From contig DASSMB010000150.1 in NCBI GenBank assembly GCA_035689095.1, positions 1-14,979 of the forward strand: a DNA stretch of 14,979 nucleotides, read 5' to 3'. Positions 7,124 to 14,637 of this stretch are shown in pieces. This stretch comes from JACDDK01 sp035689095. GTDB taxonomy: Bacteria; Actinomycetota; Rubrobacteria; Rubrobacterales; Rubrobacteraceae. The first letter of the stretch is position 1, and each line of letters begins with the position of its first letter. A program made the translations under genes and the position numbers. The notes beneath the pieces were generated by a model. It did no database searches and was not told the origin of the DNA. It was given only the letters and a program-made list of their open reading frames with translations.

Positions 7124-8712
7124 TAGCTCTCCCCCTTGAGGAGACGGTTTATCCTCTCGGCAATGCGGTCGGACTGGGTGCCCATGACCACCTGAGCGAC
7201 CTTCCCGCGCTTGACCACGCCGGCGGCTCCGAGCTGCTTGAGCCGAGCGTCGTCGATCTTTTGCGGGTCGTCCACGAAGAGCCGGAGCCGCGTGATGCAC
7301 CCCTCGACGCTCTCCACGTTGTTCCTGCCTCCCAGCGCTTCCAGCACGTTCTCCGCGAGCACGTCGTCGCGATCGCGTTCGGCCGTGGCCGTCCCGGCGG
7401 CGACTCCGGCGGGCGCACCTTCGCGCTCGGCCCGGCGTTCCGCCTCGCGCGCTGCCTCACGCTCTTCCCGATCTTCTGGCGCTCCGGGACGTGGACCGCG
7501 CTGGCTCTCGGGGAGGATCCAGTCCGAGGAAAGCCCGGTGGACGCCTCTCCGCGGCCCGGTGTCGCCAGATCGAACCGCTTGATAAAGAAGCTGAAGACG
7601 AAGTAGTAGATCACTGCGTAGACCAGCCCCACGCCAAGCAGGAGGATCGGGTGCGTGGTATTCGACTTGCTGAAGTTCAGCACGTAGTCGATGAGTCCCG
7701 CGGAGAAACCGAACCCTATCTTTATGCCGAGCAGCGTACACACCGCCAGCGCCGTGCCCGTCAGTATCGCGTGTACCAGGTAGAGGAGCGGAGCGACGAA
7801 CAGGAAGGCGAACTCGATGGGCTCCGTGATGCCGGTCAGAAACGAGGCGAAGGCCGCCGAGAGCAAGATACCCGCCGCGACCTTCGGGAACTGAGCGTGA
7901 CGGATCATGGCGAGGCAAGCAGCCGGTAGACCGAACATCATAATCGGGAAGAACCCGGAGAGGAAGTAACCGGCGCTGGGATCCCCGGCGAGGTAGCGCG
8001 AGATCTCACCCTGCACCGGCCCGTCCGGTCCCTTGTAGGTCCCGAGCTGGAACCAGATGTAGGTGTTGAGGATGTGGTGCAACCCTAGAGGGATGAGCAG
8101 GCGGTTGAAGAACCCGTATAGACCCGTCCCCAGCGCCCCGAGTCCTACCAGCGCCTGTCCCACCGCGTTTACCCCATCCTGTACCGGAGGCCAGACGAGA
8201 CCGAAGACAACACCCAGGACCAGCGCGGAGAGCGCGGTTATGATCGGCACGAACCTCCGGCCACCGAAGAACGCCAGATAGTCCGGCAAACGGATGTCGG
8301 AGAAGCGCCGGTACAACCCGGCCGCCACGAGACCCACGATTATTCCGGCGAGCACGCCCATCGTGATATCCGGGTCCGGCGCTCCGTCCACCTGCGGTAT
8401 GAGGGTCTTGAACACCCCGTCGAATACCAGGTAACCGACGAGTCCCGCGAGCGCCGCGGCTCCGTCTCCTCCGGAGAGCCCGAAGGCTATGCCGACGGCG
8501 AAGATCATGGGCAGGTTCTGGAAGACTGCGTTCCCAGCCGCCGCCATCCATGAGATGTCCAGGAGGTCCGGCTGCCCCAACCTCAACAATAGCGCCGCCG
8601 CCGGAAGCACCGCTATCGGTAACATCAGCGAGCGTCCAACGCTCTGCAGGGACCCCAAAACCCGGTCCCACCCGCCGGAACTACCTCGTCTATCAGCAGC
8701 CGCTGTAGCCAT
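7123..8712 (-). CDS. PTS EIICB component, N-acetylglucosamine/glucose family (NagE-like)
   Basis: 529-residue membrane permease-kinase. The EIIC domain (about 20-390) has many hydrophobic segments, the conserved GLHHILN near 210-216 and GITEPIE at 294-300, the substrate-contact motif of glucose-family EIIC. A long charged linker (about 400-445) rich in E, R and A leads to the EIIB domain, whose VEGCITRLRL holds the phosphocysteine C472. The ATG at 8712 has GGAAGGAG five bases upstream, which decides the start over a GTG/ATG further up. GlcNAc specificity is inferred mostly from nagB in the same operon; glucose or glucosamine remain possible. No NagA deacetylase is present in the window, so either glucosamine is taken up or nagA lies elsewhere. 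Confidence 0.9.
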   Translation of the reverse strand: MATAAADRRGSSGGWDRVLGSLQSVGRSLMLPIAVLPAAALLLRLGQPDLLDISWMAAAGNAVFQNLPMIFAVGIAFGLSGGDGAAALAGLVGYLVFDGVFKTLIPQVDGAPDPDITMGVLAGIIVGLVAAGLYRRFSDIRLPDYLAFFGGRRFVPIITALSALVLGVVFGLVWPPVQDGVNAVGQALVGLGALGTGLYGFFNRLLIPLGLHHILNTYIWFQLGTYKGPDGPVQGEISRYLAGDPSAGYFLSGFFPIMMFGLPAACLAMIRHAQFPKVAAGILLSAAFASFLTGITEPIEFAFLFVAPLLYLVHAILTGTALAVCTLLGIKIGFGFSAGLIDYVLNFSKSNTTHPILLLGVGLVYAVIYYFVFSFFIKRFDLATPGRGEASTGLSSDWILPESQRGPRPGAPEDREEREAAREAERRAEREGAPAGVAAGTATAERDRDDVLAENVLEALGGRNNVESVEGCITRLRLFVDDPQKIDDARLKQLGAAGVVKRGKVAQVVMGTQSDRIAERINRLLKGES

Positions 8713-8818
8713 GTGTTCTCCTTCCGGAAACTGCAAACCCACCCTACGGACCGGACTCTACTACTATCGCGCCCCCCAGGCAATGATTCCGCTCCCGACC
8801 ATGCTTCCAGATTATTTT

Positions 8819-8849
8819 TGACTTTTGTTCTTGACTTTGACAAAAGTCA
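8819..8849. repeat. Inverted and direct repeat cluster (TTGACTTT), candidate operator
   Basis: TGACTTTTG (8819-8827) and CAAAAGTCA (8841-8849) form a perfect 9-base inverted repeat with half-site centres 22 bases apart, two DNA turns. Between them is a second copy of TTGACTTT (8831-8838), in direct repeat with the first (8818-8825) at a 13-base offset. The cluster overlaps the candidate -35 of the rightward promoter and the only -35-like hexamer of the leftward one. SorC-family regulators often bind such AT-rich half-sites, and one is encoded in the rightward operon; the pairing is inferred. Confidence 0.6.
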
Positions 8850-8859
8850 CGTATATCGT
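8831..8859 (+). promoter_or_regulatory. Candidate promoter of the gutM-srl operon
   Basis: A -35 TTGACT (8831-8836) and -10 TATCGT (8854-8859) are separated by 17 bases, about 50 bases before the gutM start. The -35 is a good match; the -10 is only 4 of 6. A weak -10 overlapped by a repeat cluster would fit a controlled promoter. Confidence 0.4.
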
Positions 8860-8912
8860 GTTGCGAACTTCACGGGGAAGATGGAGATATTGAACAGGGA
8901 AGGAGAGTAAAG

Positions 8913-9326
8913 GTGAGTTTGTTTTCGACACTGCTTCTGGTGCTCGGGTTGCTGTGGCTGTTGCAGATCCTCGGCACGTGGTTCCAGATGCGTCACTACA
9001 AGGAGGTTCTCTCGGGGATCACACGGGCCGGCACTGAGGGGTACGTCGGGGTGGGGAATGCGCGGGCGAGGTTCGGGAAGGGTGTGATCTTGATCCTGGT
9101 GTCCGGCGAAGATGGATACGTCACGCGGGCGCTCAGGATGCGCGGCAGGACGGTGTTCGCCAGGTTCGCGGAGCTGCCGGAGCTTGTGGGGAAGCACCTC
9201 GACGAGTTGCGGGATGAGGGTCAGGTCGCTCGGAACGAGGCGGCGACGATGCTCGCGGCCAGGAAAGCCGTGGAGCAGATAGACAGGATCCGGGCCGAGC
9301 GGGAGGTGAACGTGGAGGCGCGTTAG
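8913..9326 (+). CDS. gutM: Glucitol operon activator-type protein GutM
   Basis: 137-residue GutM-family protein. One N-terminal hydrophobic segment (about 3-23) is followed by a soluble part. GVGNARARFGKGVILILV, VTRALRMRG and TVFARF line up by eye with the GVG-RF--G, VT--L-M-G and TVFAR positions of E. coli GutM/SrlM. In E. coli GutM is described as an activator of the glucitol operon, but the membrane segment and constant linkage to gut PTS genes suggest a transport-linked role. It begins with GTG at 8913 behind AAGGAGAG and is the first gene of the operon. The C-terminal 20 residues are a charged helix. No SrlR/GutR repressor is seen nearby; a SorC-type regulator is present instead. Confidence 0.85.
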   Translation: MSLFSTLLLVLGLLWLLQILGTWFQMRHYKEVLSGITRAGTEGYVGVGNARARFGKGVILILVSGEDGYVTRALRMRGRTVFARFAELPELVGKHLDELRDEGQVARNEAATMLAARKAVEQIDRIRAEREVNVEAR

Positions 9327-9366
9327 AGACGCAGCGAGTTGAAAGCTAGGACGCTAAGGAGAGTAC

Positions 9367-9987
9367 ATGCAAGTAATCATTGATCATCTGTCTTCAGGGA
9401 CATTGACGCTCGGCTTACTCCAGGACGGCTCGAAAGCCCTCGCCGAACAGGGCGGGGCGCTCGGCGCTCTGGAGAAGGCGGCGGAGTGGTTCATCGGGCT
9501 GTTCCAGGCGGGCGGCAAGACGTTCGTCGGGTTCGTAACGGGCATAATCCCGACCCTGATCGTGCTGTTGACATTCTTCTATACCATCGTGAACCTGGTC
9601 GGCGAGCAGCGGGTGCAGGGAGCCGCCCGGTTCGCGGCGAGCAGCATATTCACACGCTACACGTTGCTGCCCATTCTGGCGGTCTTCTTCCTTACGAACC
9701 CGATGGCATACACCTTCGGGACGTTCCTGGAGGAGCGGTACAAGCCGGCCTTCTACGACTCGGCGGTCTCGTTCGTGCATCCGCCGCTCGGCATCTTCCC
9801 GCACGTCAATCCGGGAGAGCTGTTCGTCTGGCTCGGTGTCGCCCAGGGGATTCAGAGGCTCGACCTGCCGCTCGGGCCGCTGGCGGTCCGGTACATACTC
9901 GCGGGTCTTATCGTGATCTTCATCCGGGGCATCGTGACGCAGTACATAACTTTCTTCCTGGCTCGGCGTCAGGGTGTAGAGCTGTAG
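9367..9987 (+). CDS. srlA: PTS glucitol/sorbitol-type EIIC component
   Basis: 206-residue membrane component of a glucitol-family PTS. EWFIGLFQAGGKTF, FVTGIIPTL, LTNPMAYTFG, ERYKPAFYDS, GIFPHVNPGELFVWLG and LPLGPLAVRYIL all have direct counterparts in E. coli SrlA. It has an N-terminal extension of about 28 residues relative to that protein. The ATG at 9367 follows AAGGAGA by four bases, supporting this start. With SrlE and SrlB it forms one transporter that takes up a polyol and phosphorylates it. The actual substrate need not be sorbitol: the expected sorbitol-6-phosphate dehydrogenase gene is missing from the operon. Confidence 0.95.
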   Translation: MQVIIDHLSSGTLTLGLLQDGSKALAEQGGALGALEKAAEWFIGLFQAGGKTFVGFVTGIIPTLIVLLTFFYTIVNLVGEQRVQGAARFAASSIFTRYTLLPILAVFFLTNPMAYTFGTFLEERYKPAFYDSAVSFVHPPLGIFPHVNPGELFVWLGVAQGIQRLDLPLGPLAVRYILAGLIVIFIRGIVTQYITFFLARRQGVEL

Positions 9988-9996
9988 GGGGTGGAG

Positions 9997-11028
9997 ATGC
10001 AGGGTAAGGAATACAGGGCAGTAAGGATAGAGCGCGGCGCCCAGGGATGGGGCGGCCCGCTCGTGATCCAGCCGACGGCGGAGAAGGACAAGATCGTGTC
10101 CGTAACCGGCGGCGGTATCTCGGAGGTGGCCCGCAGGATAGCGGAGCTGACTGGAGCGGAAGCGGTGGACGGCTTTCGCGCCCCGCCCCCCGAGAGCGAG
10201 ATGGCGGCCGTGGTCGTGGACTGCGGCGGGACGGCGCGGGCCGGGGTGTACCCCCGCAAGCGTATCCCGACCATCAACCTGACCCCCGTGGGGCAGGCCG
10301 GACCACTCGCGCAGTTCATAAAAGAGGACATCTACGTCTCCGGGGTAAAGCCCGGCAACATTACCGCCGCCGACGGAAGTGAAGTGGCCTCTGGGACCTC
10401 TACAACCTCCCCGACCGGCGTTACGGACGGTCCGGCCGAGTCCGGGGCGGCGAGCCCGTTCGCGTCGCCATCGGGAGGCCGGGAAGATATGGGCGGCGGC
10501 TTCACCGGCTTCATCGCGCGCATCGGGCGCGGCATGGGCGGCGTCGTGGCGGTGCTGTTCCAGAGCGGACGGCAGACCATAGATACCGTGGTCCGAAACA
10601 TCTTGCCGTTCATGGCGTTCGTCACCATGCTCATCGGCATCATAACGGCCTCGGGACTTGGAGATTTGATCGCCAACACGCTCTCGCCGCTGGCGAGCAA
10701 CCTCGGCGGCCTGCTGGTGCTGTCCTTGATCGTCGGTTTGCCGTTCCTCTCGCCGGTGTTGGGGCCTGGAGCCGTCATCGCGCAGGTCATCGGAGTGGTG
10801 GTAGGAGACCAGATCGGACGCGGCGCCATAGACCCGCAGTTCGCATTGCCGGTCCTCTTCGCCTACAACGTGCAGGTCGGCTGCGACTTCGTACCCGTAG
10901 GGCTCGCGCTCGGCGAGGCCAAGCCCAAGACCATCGAGATCGGCGTCCCGGCGGTGCTCTTCAGCCGCCAGATCACCGGCCCCATCGCGGTGCTCATCGG
11001 CTGGGCGCTCAGCTTCGGGATGTACTAG
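9997..11028 (+). CDS. srlE: PTS glucitol/sorbitol-type EIIBC component
   Basis: 343-residue protein. An N-terminal EIIB domain (about 5-120) begins with the RIERGAQGWGGPL pattern and carries the phosphocysteine in VVVDCGG (C76 from this start), followed by YPRKRIPTINL and EDIYVSGVK as in E. coli SrlE. A low-complexity linker rich in S, T, G and P (about 125-165) joins a membrane EIIC part (about 170-343) with AVLFQSGRQTIDTV, LPFMAFV, ASGLGD and LGPGAVIAQVIGVVVG. I choose ATG 9997 over GTG 9991 because AGGGGG then sits five bases upstream, whereas it would abut the GTG. It begins nine bases after the srlA stop. Confidence 0.94.
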   Translation: MQGKEYRAVRIERGAQGWGGPLVIQPTAEKDKIVSVTGGGISEVARRIAELTGAEAVDGFRAPPPESEMAAVVVDCGGTARAGVYPRKRIPTINLTPVGQAGPLAQFIKEDIYVSGVKPGNITAADGSEVASGTSTTSPTGVTDGPAESGAASPFASPSGGREDMGGGFTGFIARIGRGMGGVVAVLFQSGRQTIDTVVRNILPFMAFVTMLIGIITASGLGDLIANTLSPLASNLGGLLVLSLIVGLPFLSPVLGPGAVIAQVIGVVVGDQIGRGAIDPQFALPVLFAYNVQVGCDFVPVGLALGEAKPKTIEIGVPAVLFSRQITGPIAVLIGWALSFGMY

Positions 11029-11037
11029 GAAAGGTTG

Positions 11038-11430
11038 TTGCGAGACTTGAAACCTATCTACCTGACGGAAGTCACGGAGATCGGGCCGGAAGTCGCGGAC
11101 TTCCTGGATTCGGGGCTCTTGATCCTGTTCGAGGCGGGAGCCCCGCCGGAGCTGGCCGAGATCGCGGTGCTGCACGCCCCGATCTCGCGCCGCGAGGAAC
11201 CCCCGAAACCCGGCGACGTAGTCGCGTTCGGCCCCCACGAGTTCCGCGTTACGGCCATCGGCTACAAGGCGTGGGCGAACGTGCTGGACCTCGGCCACGC
11301 GGTATTCAAGTTCGACGGACTGGAGGAACCAGAGTTGCCAGGACAGATCCACCTCGACGGCCCGGACGCCGATAAGCTCGGCGACGTCGTAGAACCGGGG
11401 CTGCGGGTCGAGATAAAGGCCGCCTCGTGA
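11038..11430 (+). CDS. srlB: PTS glucitol/sorbitol-type EIIA component
   Basis: About 130-residue soluble EIIA of the glucitol family. It shows LILFEAGAPPELAEIAVLH with the likely phosphorylated H46 (E. coli SrlB H43), then HEFRVTAIGYKAWANVLDLGH, FDGLEEPELPGQIHLDGP and a basic/acidic tail, matching SrlB nearly end to end. There is no ATG: TTG at 11038 has AGGAAAGG three bases before it. A TTG one codon earlier (11035) or three codons later (11047) is also possible, so the start is uncertain by a few residues. It is packed against srlE and overlaps the next gene by four bases (GTGA), so the downstream oxidoreductase is translationally coupled to the PTS. Confidence 0.93.
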   Translation: MRDLKPIYLTEVTEIGPEVADFLDSGLLILFEAGAPPELAEIAVLHAPISRREEPPKPGDVVAFGPHEFRVTAIGYKAWANVLDLGHAVFKFDGLEEPELPGQIHLDGPDADKLGDVVEPGLRVEIKAAS

Positions 11431-12683
11431 GCCTGCGGATGCGGCTCGAAGCGCTTGAACGCGCTGGGACCCCGATCCGGGTCGGGCTCGTCGGCGCGGG
11501 CCAGATGGGACGCGGCTTTATAGCCCAGGTCGCCGGCATCCCCGGCATGGAGACCGTCGCCGTCGCCGACGTCGACCCACAACGCGCCCTGAGCGCCTTC
11601 CGCGAGGTTGGCATTACGGCCGTCGAGGGCCTGAACGGAGCCTCCGGCCGGCCAGCCGTTACCGGCGACGCCCTGGACCTCGCCCGGTCGGAGAGCGTAG
11701 ACGTCGTCGTGGAGGCGACCGGCGTAACGGAGGTCGGTGCGCGGGTGGCGTACGAAGCCATCCAGGAGCGCAAGCACGTCGTCATGCTCAACGCCGAGGC
11801 CGACGCTACGGTCGGGGCGGTGCTCGCGCGCATGGCCCGCAGCGCCGGGATCGTCTATACGGGCTCGGCCGGGGACGAGCCGGCCGCCGTCATGGAGCTC
11901 TACGACTTCGCCCGCTCGATGGGCTTCGAGGTCGTCGCGGCGGGCAAGGGCAAGAACAATCCGCTCGACCCATCAGCCACCCCCGATTCGGTGGCCGAGG
12001 AGGCCGAACGCAAGCACATGAACCCCAAGATGCTCGCCGCCTTCGTGGACGGTACTAAGACGATGGTCGAGATGGCGACCGTGGCGAACGCCATCGGCTT
12101 CGCCCCCGACGTCCCCGGAATGCACGGCCCCGCCGAGACAGACCCGAGGAAACTCGCGCAGGTCTTCAGCCTCCAGGAAGAAGGCGGCATCCTCTCCAGC
12201 TACTCCACCGTAGACTACGTGCGCGGGGTCGCCCCCGGCGTGTTCGTCATCGTCCGCTCGCAGGAGGGGGCGGTGCGCGAGACCATGGAGTACCTCGGGA
12301 TGGGAGCGGGCCCGAACCACGTCCTGTACCGCCCCTACCACCTCACCAGCCTTGAGACCCCCATCTCGGTGGCGCGGGCCGCGATCTATGGCGAGCCCGG
12401 CATAGTGTCGGGAGACGTGCCGCAGGCGGAGGTCGTCGCCGTGGCGAAACGGGACCTGGAAGCCGGAGAGAAGCTCGGGGGCATAGGTGGCACGGACTAC
12501 TACGGTACCGTCTACGCCGCCTCGGAGGCCACGGACATGCTCCCGCTCGGCCTTGCAGCCGGCGCGCGGACCACGCGGCCGGTGTCTAAGGGAAGCGTCA
12601 TACCGCGAGCGGCCGTGGAGCTTGCCGGCGACTCGTTCGTGGTCAACCTGCGCAAACTTCAAGACGTGGCCATTGCAGGTTAA
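11427..12683 (+). CDS. SAF-domain NAD(P)-dependent oxidoreductase, DXR-like (DRL)/homoserine dehydrogenase-like
   Basis: 418-residue protein with an N-terminal Rossmann fold, GAGQMG at 23-28, a middle domain with KGKNNPLDPSATPDS, and a C-terminal SAF domain at about 335-405 (EVVAVAKRDLEAGEKL to KGSVIPRAAVEL). This architecture is that of COG4091, often annotated as homoserine dehydrogenase-like. It includes the Brucella DRL enzyme that makes 2-C-methyl-D-erythritol 4-phosphate from 1-deoxy-D-xylulose 5-phosphate. The GTG start at 11427 overlaps the srlB stop by four bases. Its place between a polyol PTS and a sugar-sensing regulator argues that its substrate is the phosphorylated polyol made by the PTS, not homoserine. 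The family is certain by architecture; the reaction is not. Confidence 0.85.
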   Translation: MSLRMRLEALERAGTPIRVGLVGAGQMGRGFIAQVAGIPGMETVAVADVDPQRALSAFREVGITAVEGLNGASGRPAVTGDALDLARSESVDVVVEATGVTEVGARVAYEAIQERKHVVMLNAEADATVGAVLARMARSAGIVYTGSAGDEPAAVMELYDFARSMGFEVVAAGKGKNNPLDPSATPDSVAEEAERKHMNPKMLAAFVDGTKTMVEMATVANAIGFAPDVPGMHGPAETDPRKLAQVFSLQEEGGILSSYSTVDYVRGVAPGVFVIVRSQEGAVRETMEYLGMGAGPNHVLYRPYHLTSLETPISVARAAIYGEPGIVSGDVPQAEVVAVAKRDLEAGEKLGGIGGTDYYGTVYAASEATDMLPLGLAAGARTTRPVSKGSVIPRAAVELAGDSFVVNLRKLQDVAIAG

Positions 12684-12695
12684 GCGGGCAGGCCG

Positions 12696-13694
12696 ATGTT
12701 AAAACGGTATCCAGTAGACTACCGGAGCCTCACGGACGAGGATCACCTCATCCTGAAGGTCATCCGTCTCTACTACGAGCATGACCTGACCCAGGCGCAG
12801 GTGGCTTCGCGGATGGGTTTCTCGCGCCCGAAGGTCTCGAAGTTACTCTCCGAGGCCCGCGAGCGGGGACTCGTCAAGATCGAAGTGGCCGAACCGGCCG
12901 GGGACTCTACGTCGCTGGAGATTGCCCTGGAAGACCGCTACGGCCTGGAAGAGAGCCTGGTCGTCCCGACCAGCGAAGACCGAGAGGCCACCGAGCTATC
13001 GGCGGGCCGGGCCGGCGCTACACTCCTGGCGCGCGCCTGCGGCCGCGATACGGTCCTCGGGCTCTCTTGGGGAGTGTCGCTGCGCGCGCTGGCAGACGCC
13101 GCGGTCCCGAGGGCTTTCTCCTGCAAGAAGGTCGTTCCGCTCGTCGGCGGCATGGGCAATGCAAAAATACGGTTGCACTCGAACCAGGTTTGCGCGGCGC
13201 TCGCGGAGAAGCTCGGCGTGGAGAGCCTGGACCTGGCCGCCCCGGCCATCGCCAGCTCTCCCGAGAGCCGCGCGGATCTGGCGGCGCTGCCCGGCATTCA
13301 GGAGACGCTGGCCGAGGGCGAGCGCTGCGACGTGGCCGTCGTCGGCATCGGCGGGATACTCCCCAGTTCTACACTCGTAGAAGCTGGCTACTTCACGCTC
13401 GAAGAGTTCCTCGGGCTCCGGGAGCGGGGCGTGGTCGGCGACGTGTGCTGCCACTTCCTGGACTTGGACGGCGCTCCCCGCCTCCCGGGCTTCTCTGGCC
13501 GGATCGTCGGCATCACGCTCGAACAGTTGCGCAGCATCCCGCACACTATCGGGATCGCCACGGGAGCGGAGAAGGGTCCCGGTGCGGCGGCGGTCCTGAA
13601 GGGCGGTTACGTGAAGTCGCTGGTCTGCGATGAGGACCTCGCTCACTCACTGGTAGAAATCTCAAACGAAGGAGAGCTAGATGAGAGGATATAA
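12696..13694 (+). CDS. SorC-family sugar-binding transcriptional regulator
   Basis: 332-residue regulator. An N-terminal helix-turn-helix (about 31-52: LTQAQVASRMGFSRPKVSKLL) is followed by a SorC sugar-binding domain (about 75-325), which is related to sugar-phosphate isomerases and senses phosphorylated sugars. DTVLGLSWG, KVVPLVGGMG, DVAVVGIGG and the late PHTIGIATG with ALKG-like AVLKGGYVKSLVCDE are typical. The ATG at 12696 has only a weak ribosome site and lies 12 bases after the oxidoreductase stop. Its 3' end overlaps the next start by 14 bases, so it is expressed within the operon it probably controls. The effector is likely the PTS product or the ketose phosphate formed from it. The repeat cluster upstream of gutM is the natural candidate operator. 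Confidence 0.92.
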   Translation: MLKRYPVDYRSLTDEDHLILKVIRLYYEHDLTQAQVASRMGFSRPKVSKLLSEARERGLVKIEVAEPAGDSTSLEIALEDRYGLEESLVVPTSEDREATELSAGRAGATLLARACGRDTVLGLSWGVSLRALADAAVPRAFSCKKVVPLVGGMGNAKIRLHSNQVCAALAEKLGVESLDLAAPAIASSPESRADLAALPGIQETLAEGERCDVAVVGIGGILPSSTLVEAGYFTLEEFLGLRERGVVGDVCCHFLDLDGAPRLPGFSGRIVGITLEQLRSIPHTIGIATGAEKGPGAAAVLKGGYVKSLVCDEDLAHSLVEISNEGELDERI

Positions 13695-14637
13695 AGACCG
13701 CAGGGAGCTATTGGAGGCGATGCTCCTGATCCGTCACTTCGACGAGAAGGTCAACGAGCTCTACGCCGAGGGGAAGGTCCACGGCACCGCCCACTTCTAC
13801 GTGGGCCAGGAGGCGGTGGCGGTCGGCGTGATCTCGGCCCTCAAGGAGGGCGACGTCATCACCTCCACCCACCGGGGCCACGGGCACGCCATCGCATTCG
13901 GCCTGGACGTGGACCGGATGGCCTCGGAGCTTCTCGCCCGCGCCGACGGCTACTGCCACGGCAAGGGCGGCAGTATGCACATCGCCGACGTGGGCGCCGG
14001 GATGCTCGGGGCCAACGGCATCGTCGGCGGGAGCATGGGCATCGTCTGCGGCGCGGGCTGGGCGTTCAAGCGCCGCAAGGAGGACCGCGTGGCCGTCTGC
14101 TTCTTCGGGGACGGCGCGGTGGCCGAGGGCATCTTCCACGAGGCCCTTAACCTCGCAGCCATCTGGAAGCTGCCGGTGGTCTTCGTCTGCGAGAACAACC
14201 AGTACGGGATGTCCATGAGCGTGAAGAAGGCCTACGCCACGGAGCGCATCTCCGACCGCGCCTCCGGCTACGGGATGCCCGGCGCCACCGTGGACGGCCA
14301 GGACCTCGACGCGGTCAACGCCGCCGCCTCCGAGGCCATCGAGCGCGCCAGGAGCGGGGGCGGCCCCACGCTCCTCGAAGCCCTCACCTACCGCTACCTC
14401 GGCCACTCCAAGAGCGACGCCAACCTCTACCGCACCCGCGAGGAGATCACCATGTGGCGCGAGAAGGACCCCATCGTCCGCTTCGCCGGCACCCTGGAGG
14501 AAGAAGGTGTCCTGCAAAACGGCGGGCTCCGGGCTATGGACGATGATGCGAGGAAGACCATAGAGACGGCCCTGGAGAAAGCCCAGAGGGAGGCCGAACC
14601 CGAGCCGGAGAGCGCGCTGGAGGACGTGTATGCCTAA
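13681..14637 (+). CDS. Thiamine-diphosphate-dependent dehydrogenase E1 alpha (acetoin/pyruvate dehydrogenase type)
   Basis: 318-residue E1 alpha subunit of a 2-oxo-acid-dehydrogenase-like complex. It has THRGHGHAIAFG (63-74), YCHGKGGSMHIAD, MLGANGIVGG and the ThDP/magnesium motif from GDG (143-145) to NN (172-173), then LEALTYRYLGHSKSD near the end. The HGKGGSMHIA...MLGANGIVGG pattern is shared by AcoA (acetoin dehydrogenase) and PDH alpha of the Gram-positive type; I cannot separate them by eye. The ATG follows GAAGGAGAG by four bases and overlaps the regulator by 14 bases. Being in a polyol PTS operon points to a dedicated catabolic role such as oxidative cleavage of a methyl ketone, rather than the housekeeping PDH. 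Confidence 0.92.
   Translation: MRGYKDRRELLEAMLLIRHFDEKVNELYAEGKVHGTAHFYVGQEAVAVGVISALKEGDVITSTHRGHGHAIAFGLDVDRMASELLARADGYCHGKGGSMHIADVGAGMLGANGIVGGSMGIVCGAGWAFKRRKEDRVAVCFFGDGAVAEGIFHEALNLAAIWKLPVVFVCENNQYGMSMSVKKAYATERISDRASGYGMPGATVDGQDLDAVNAAASEAIERARSGGGPTLLEALTYRYLGHSKSDANLYRTREEITMWREKDPIVRFAGTLEEEGVLQNGGLRAMDDDARKTIETALEKAQREAEPEPESALEDVYA

Larger units (their letters stand above)
8713..8912. promoter_or_regulatory. Divergent intergenic control region between the two PTS operons
   Basis: The largest non-coding gap in the window, 200 bases, and AT-richer in its middle than the genes on either side. It must hold promoters for both the EIICB-EIIA-nagB operon (leftward) and the gutM-srl operon (rightward). 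For the leftward operon I see only weak hexamers: TTGTCA at 8838-8843 and an AT-rich -10 near 8811-8819 on the minus strand. The region also contains the repeat cluster listed separately and ribosome sites at each end. No credible small gene is visible. Confidence 0.6.

Noticed and set aside
8713..8912. Small gene in the divergent gap
   Set aside because: Short frames here overlap the flanking start regions, lack convincing ribosome sites and cover the repeat cluster, so regulatory DNA is the better explanation.
9415..11352. 645-codon open frame on the minus strand
   Set aside because: It is antisense to srlA, srlE and srlB, whose proteins match their families nearly end to end. The frame is low-complexity in charged residues and has no recognisable domain.
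8913..11430. Ordinary sorbitol utilisation operon
   Set aside because: The EII genes fit, but no sorbitol-6-phosphate dehydrogenase and no SrlR-type regulator are present, while a DXR-like enzyme and E1 subunits are. Sorbitol therefore cannot be assumed as substrate.
11427..12683. Homoserine dehydrogenase of amino-acid synthesis
   Set aside because: The SAF domain and the polyol PTS context do not fit. Only the general Rossmann fold is shared, and automated annotation of this family under that name is misleading.
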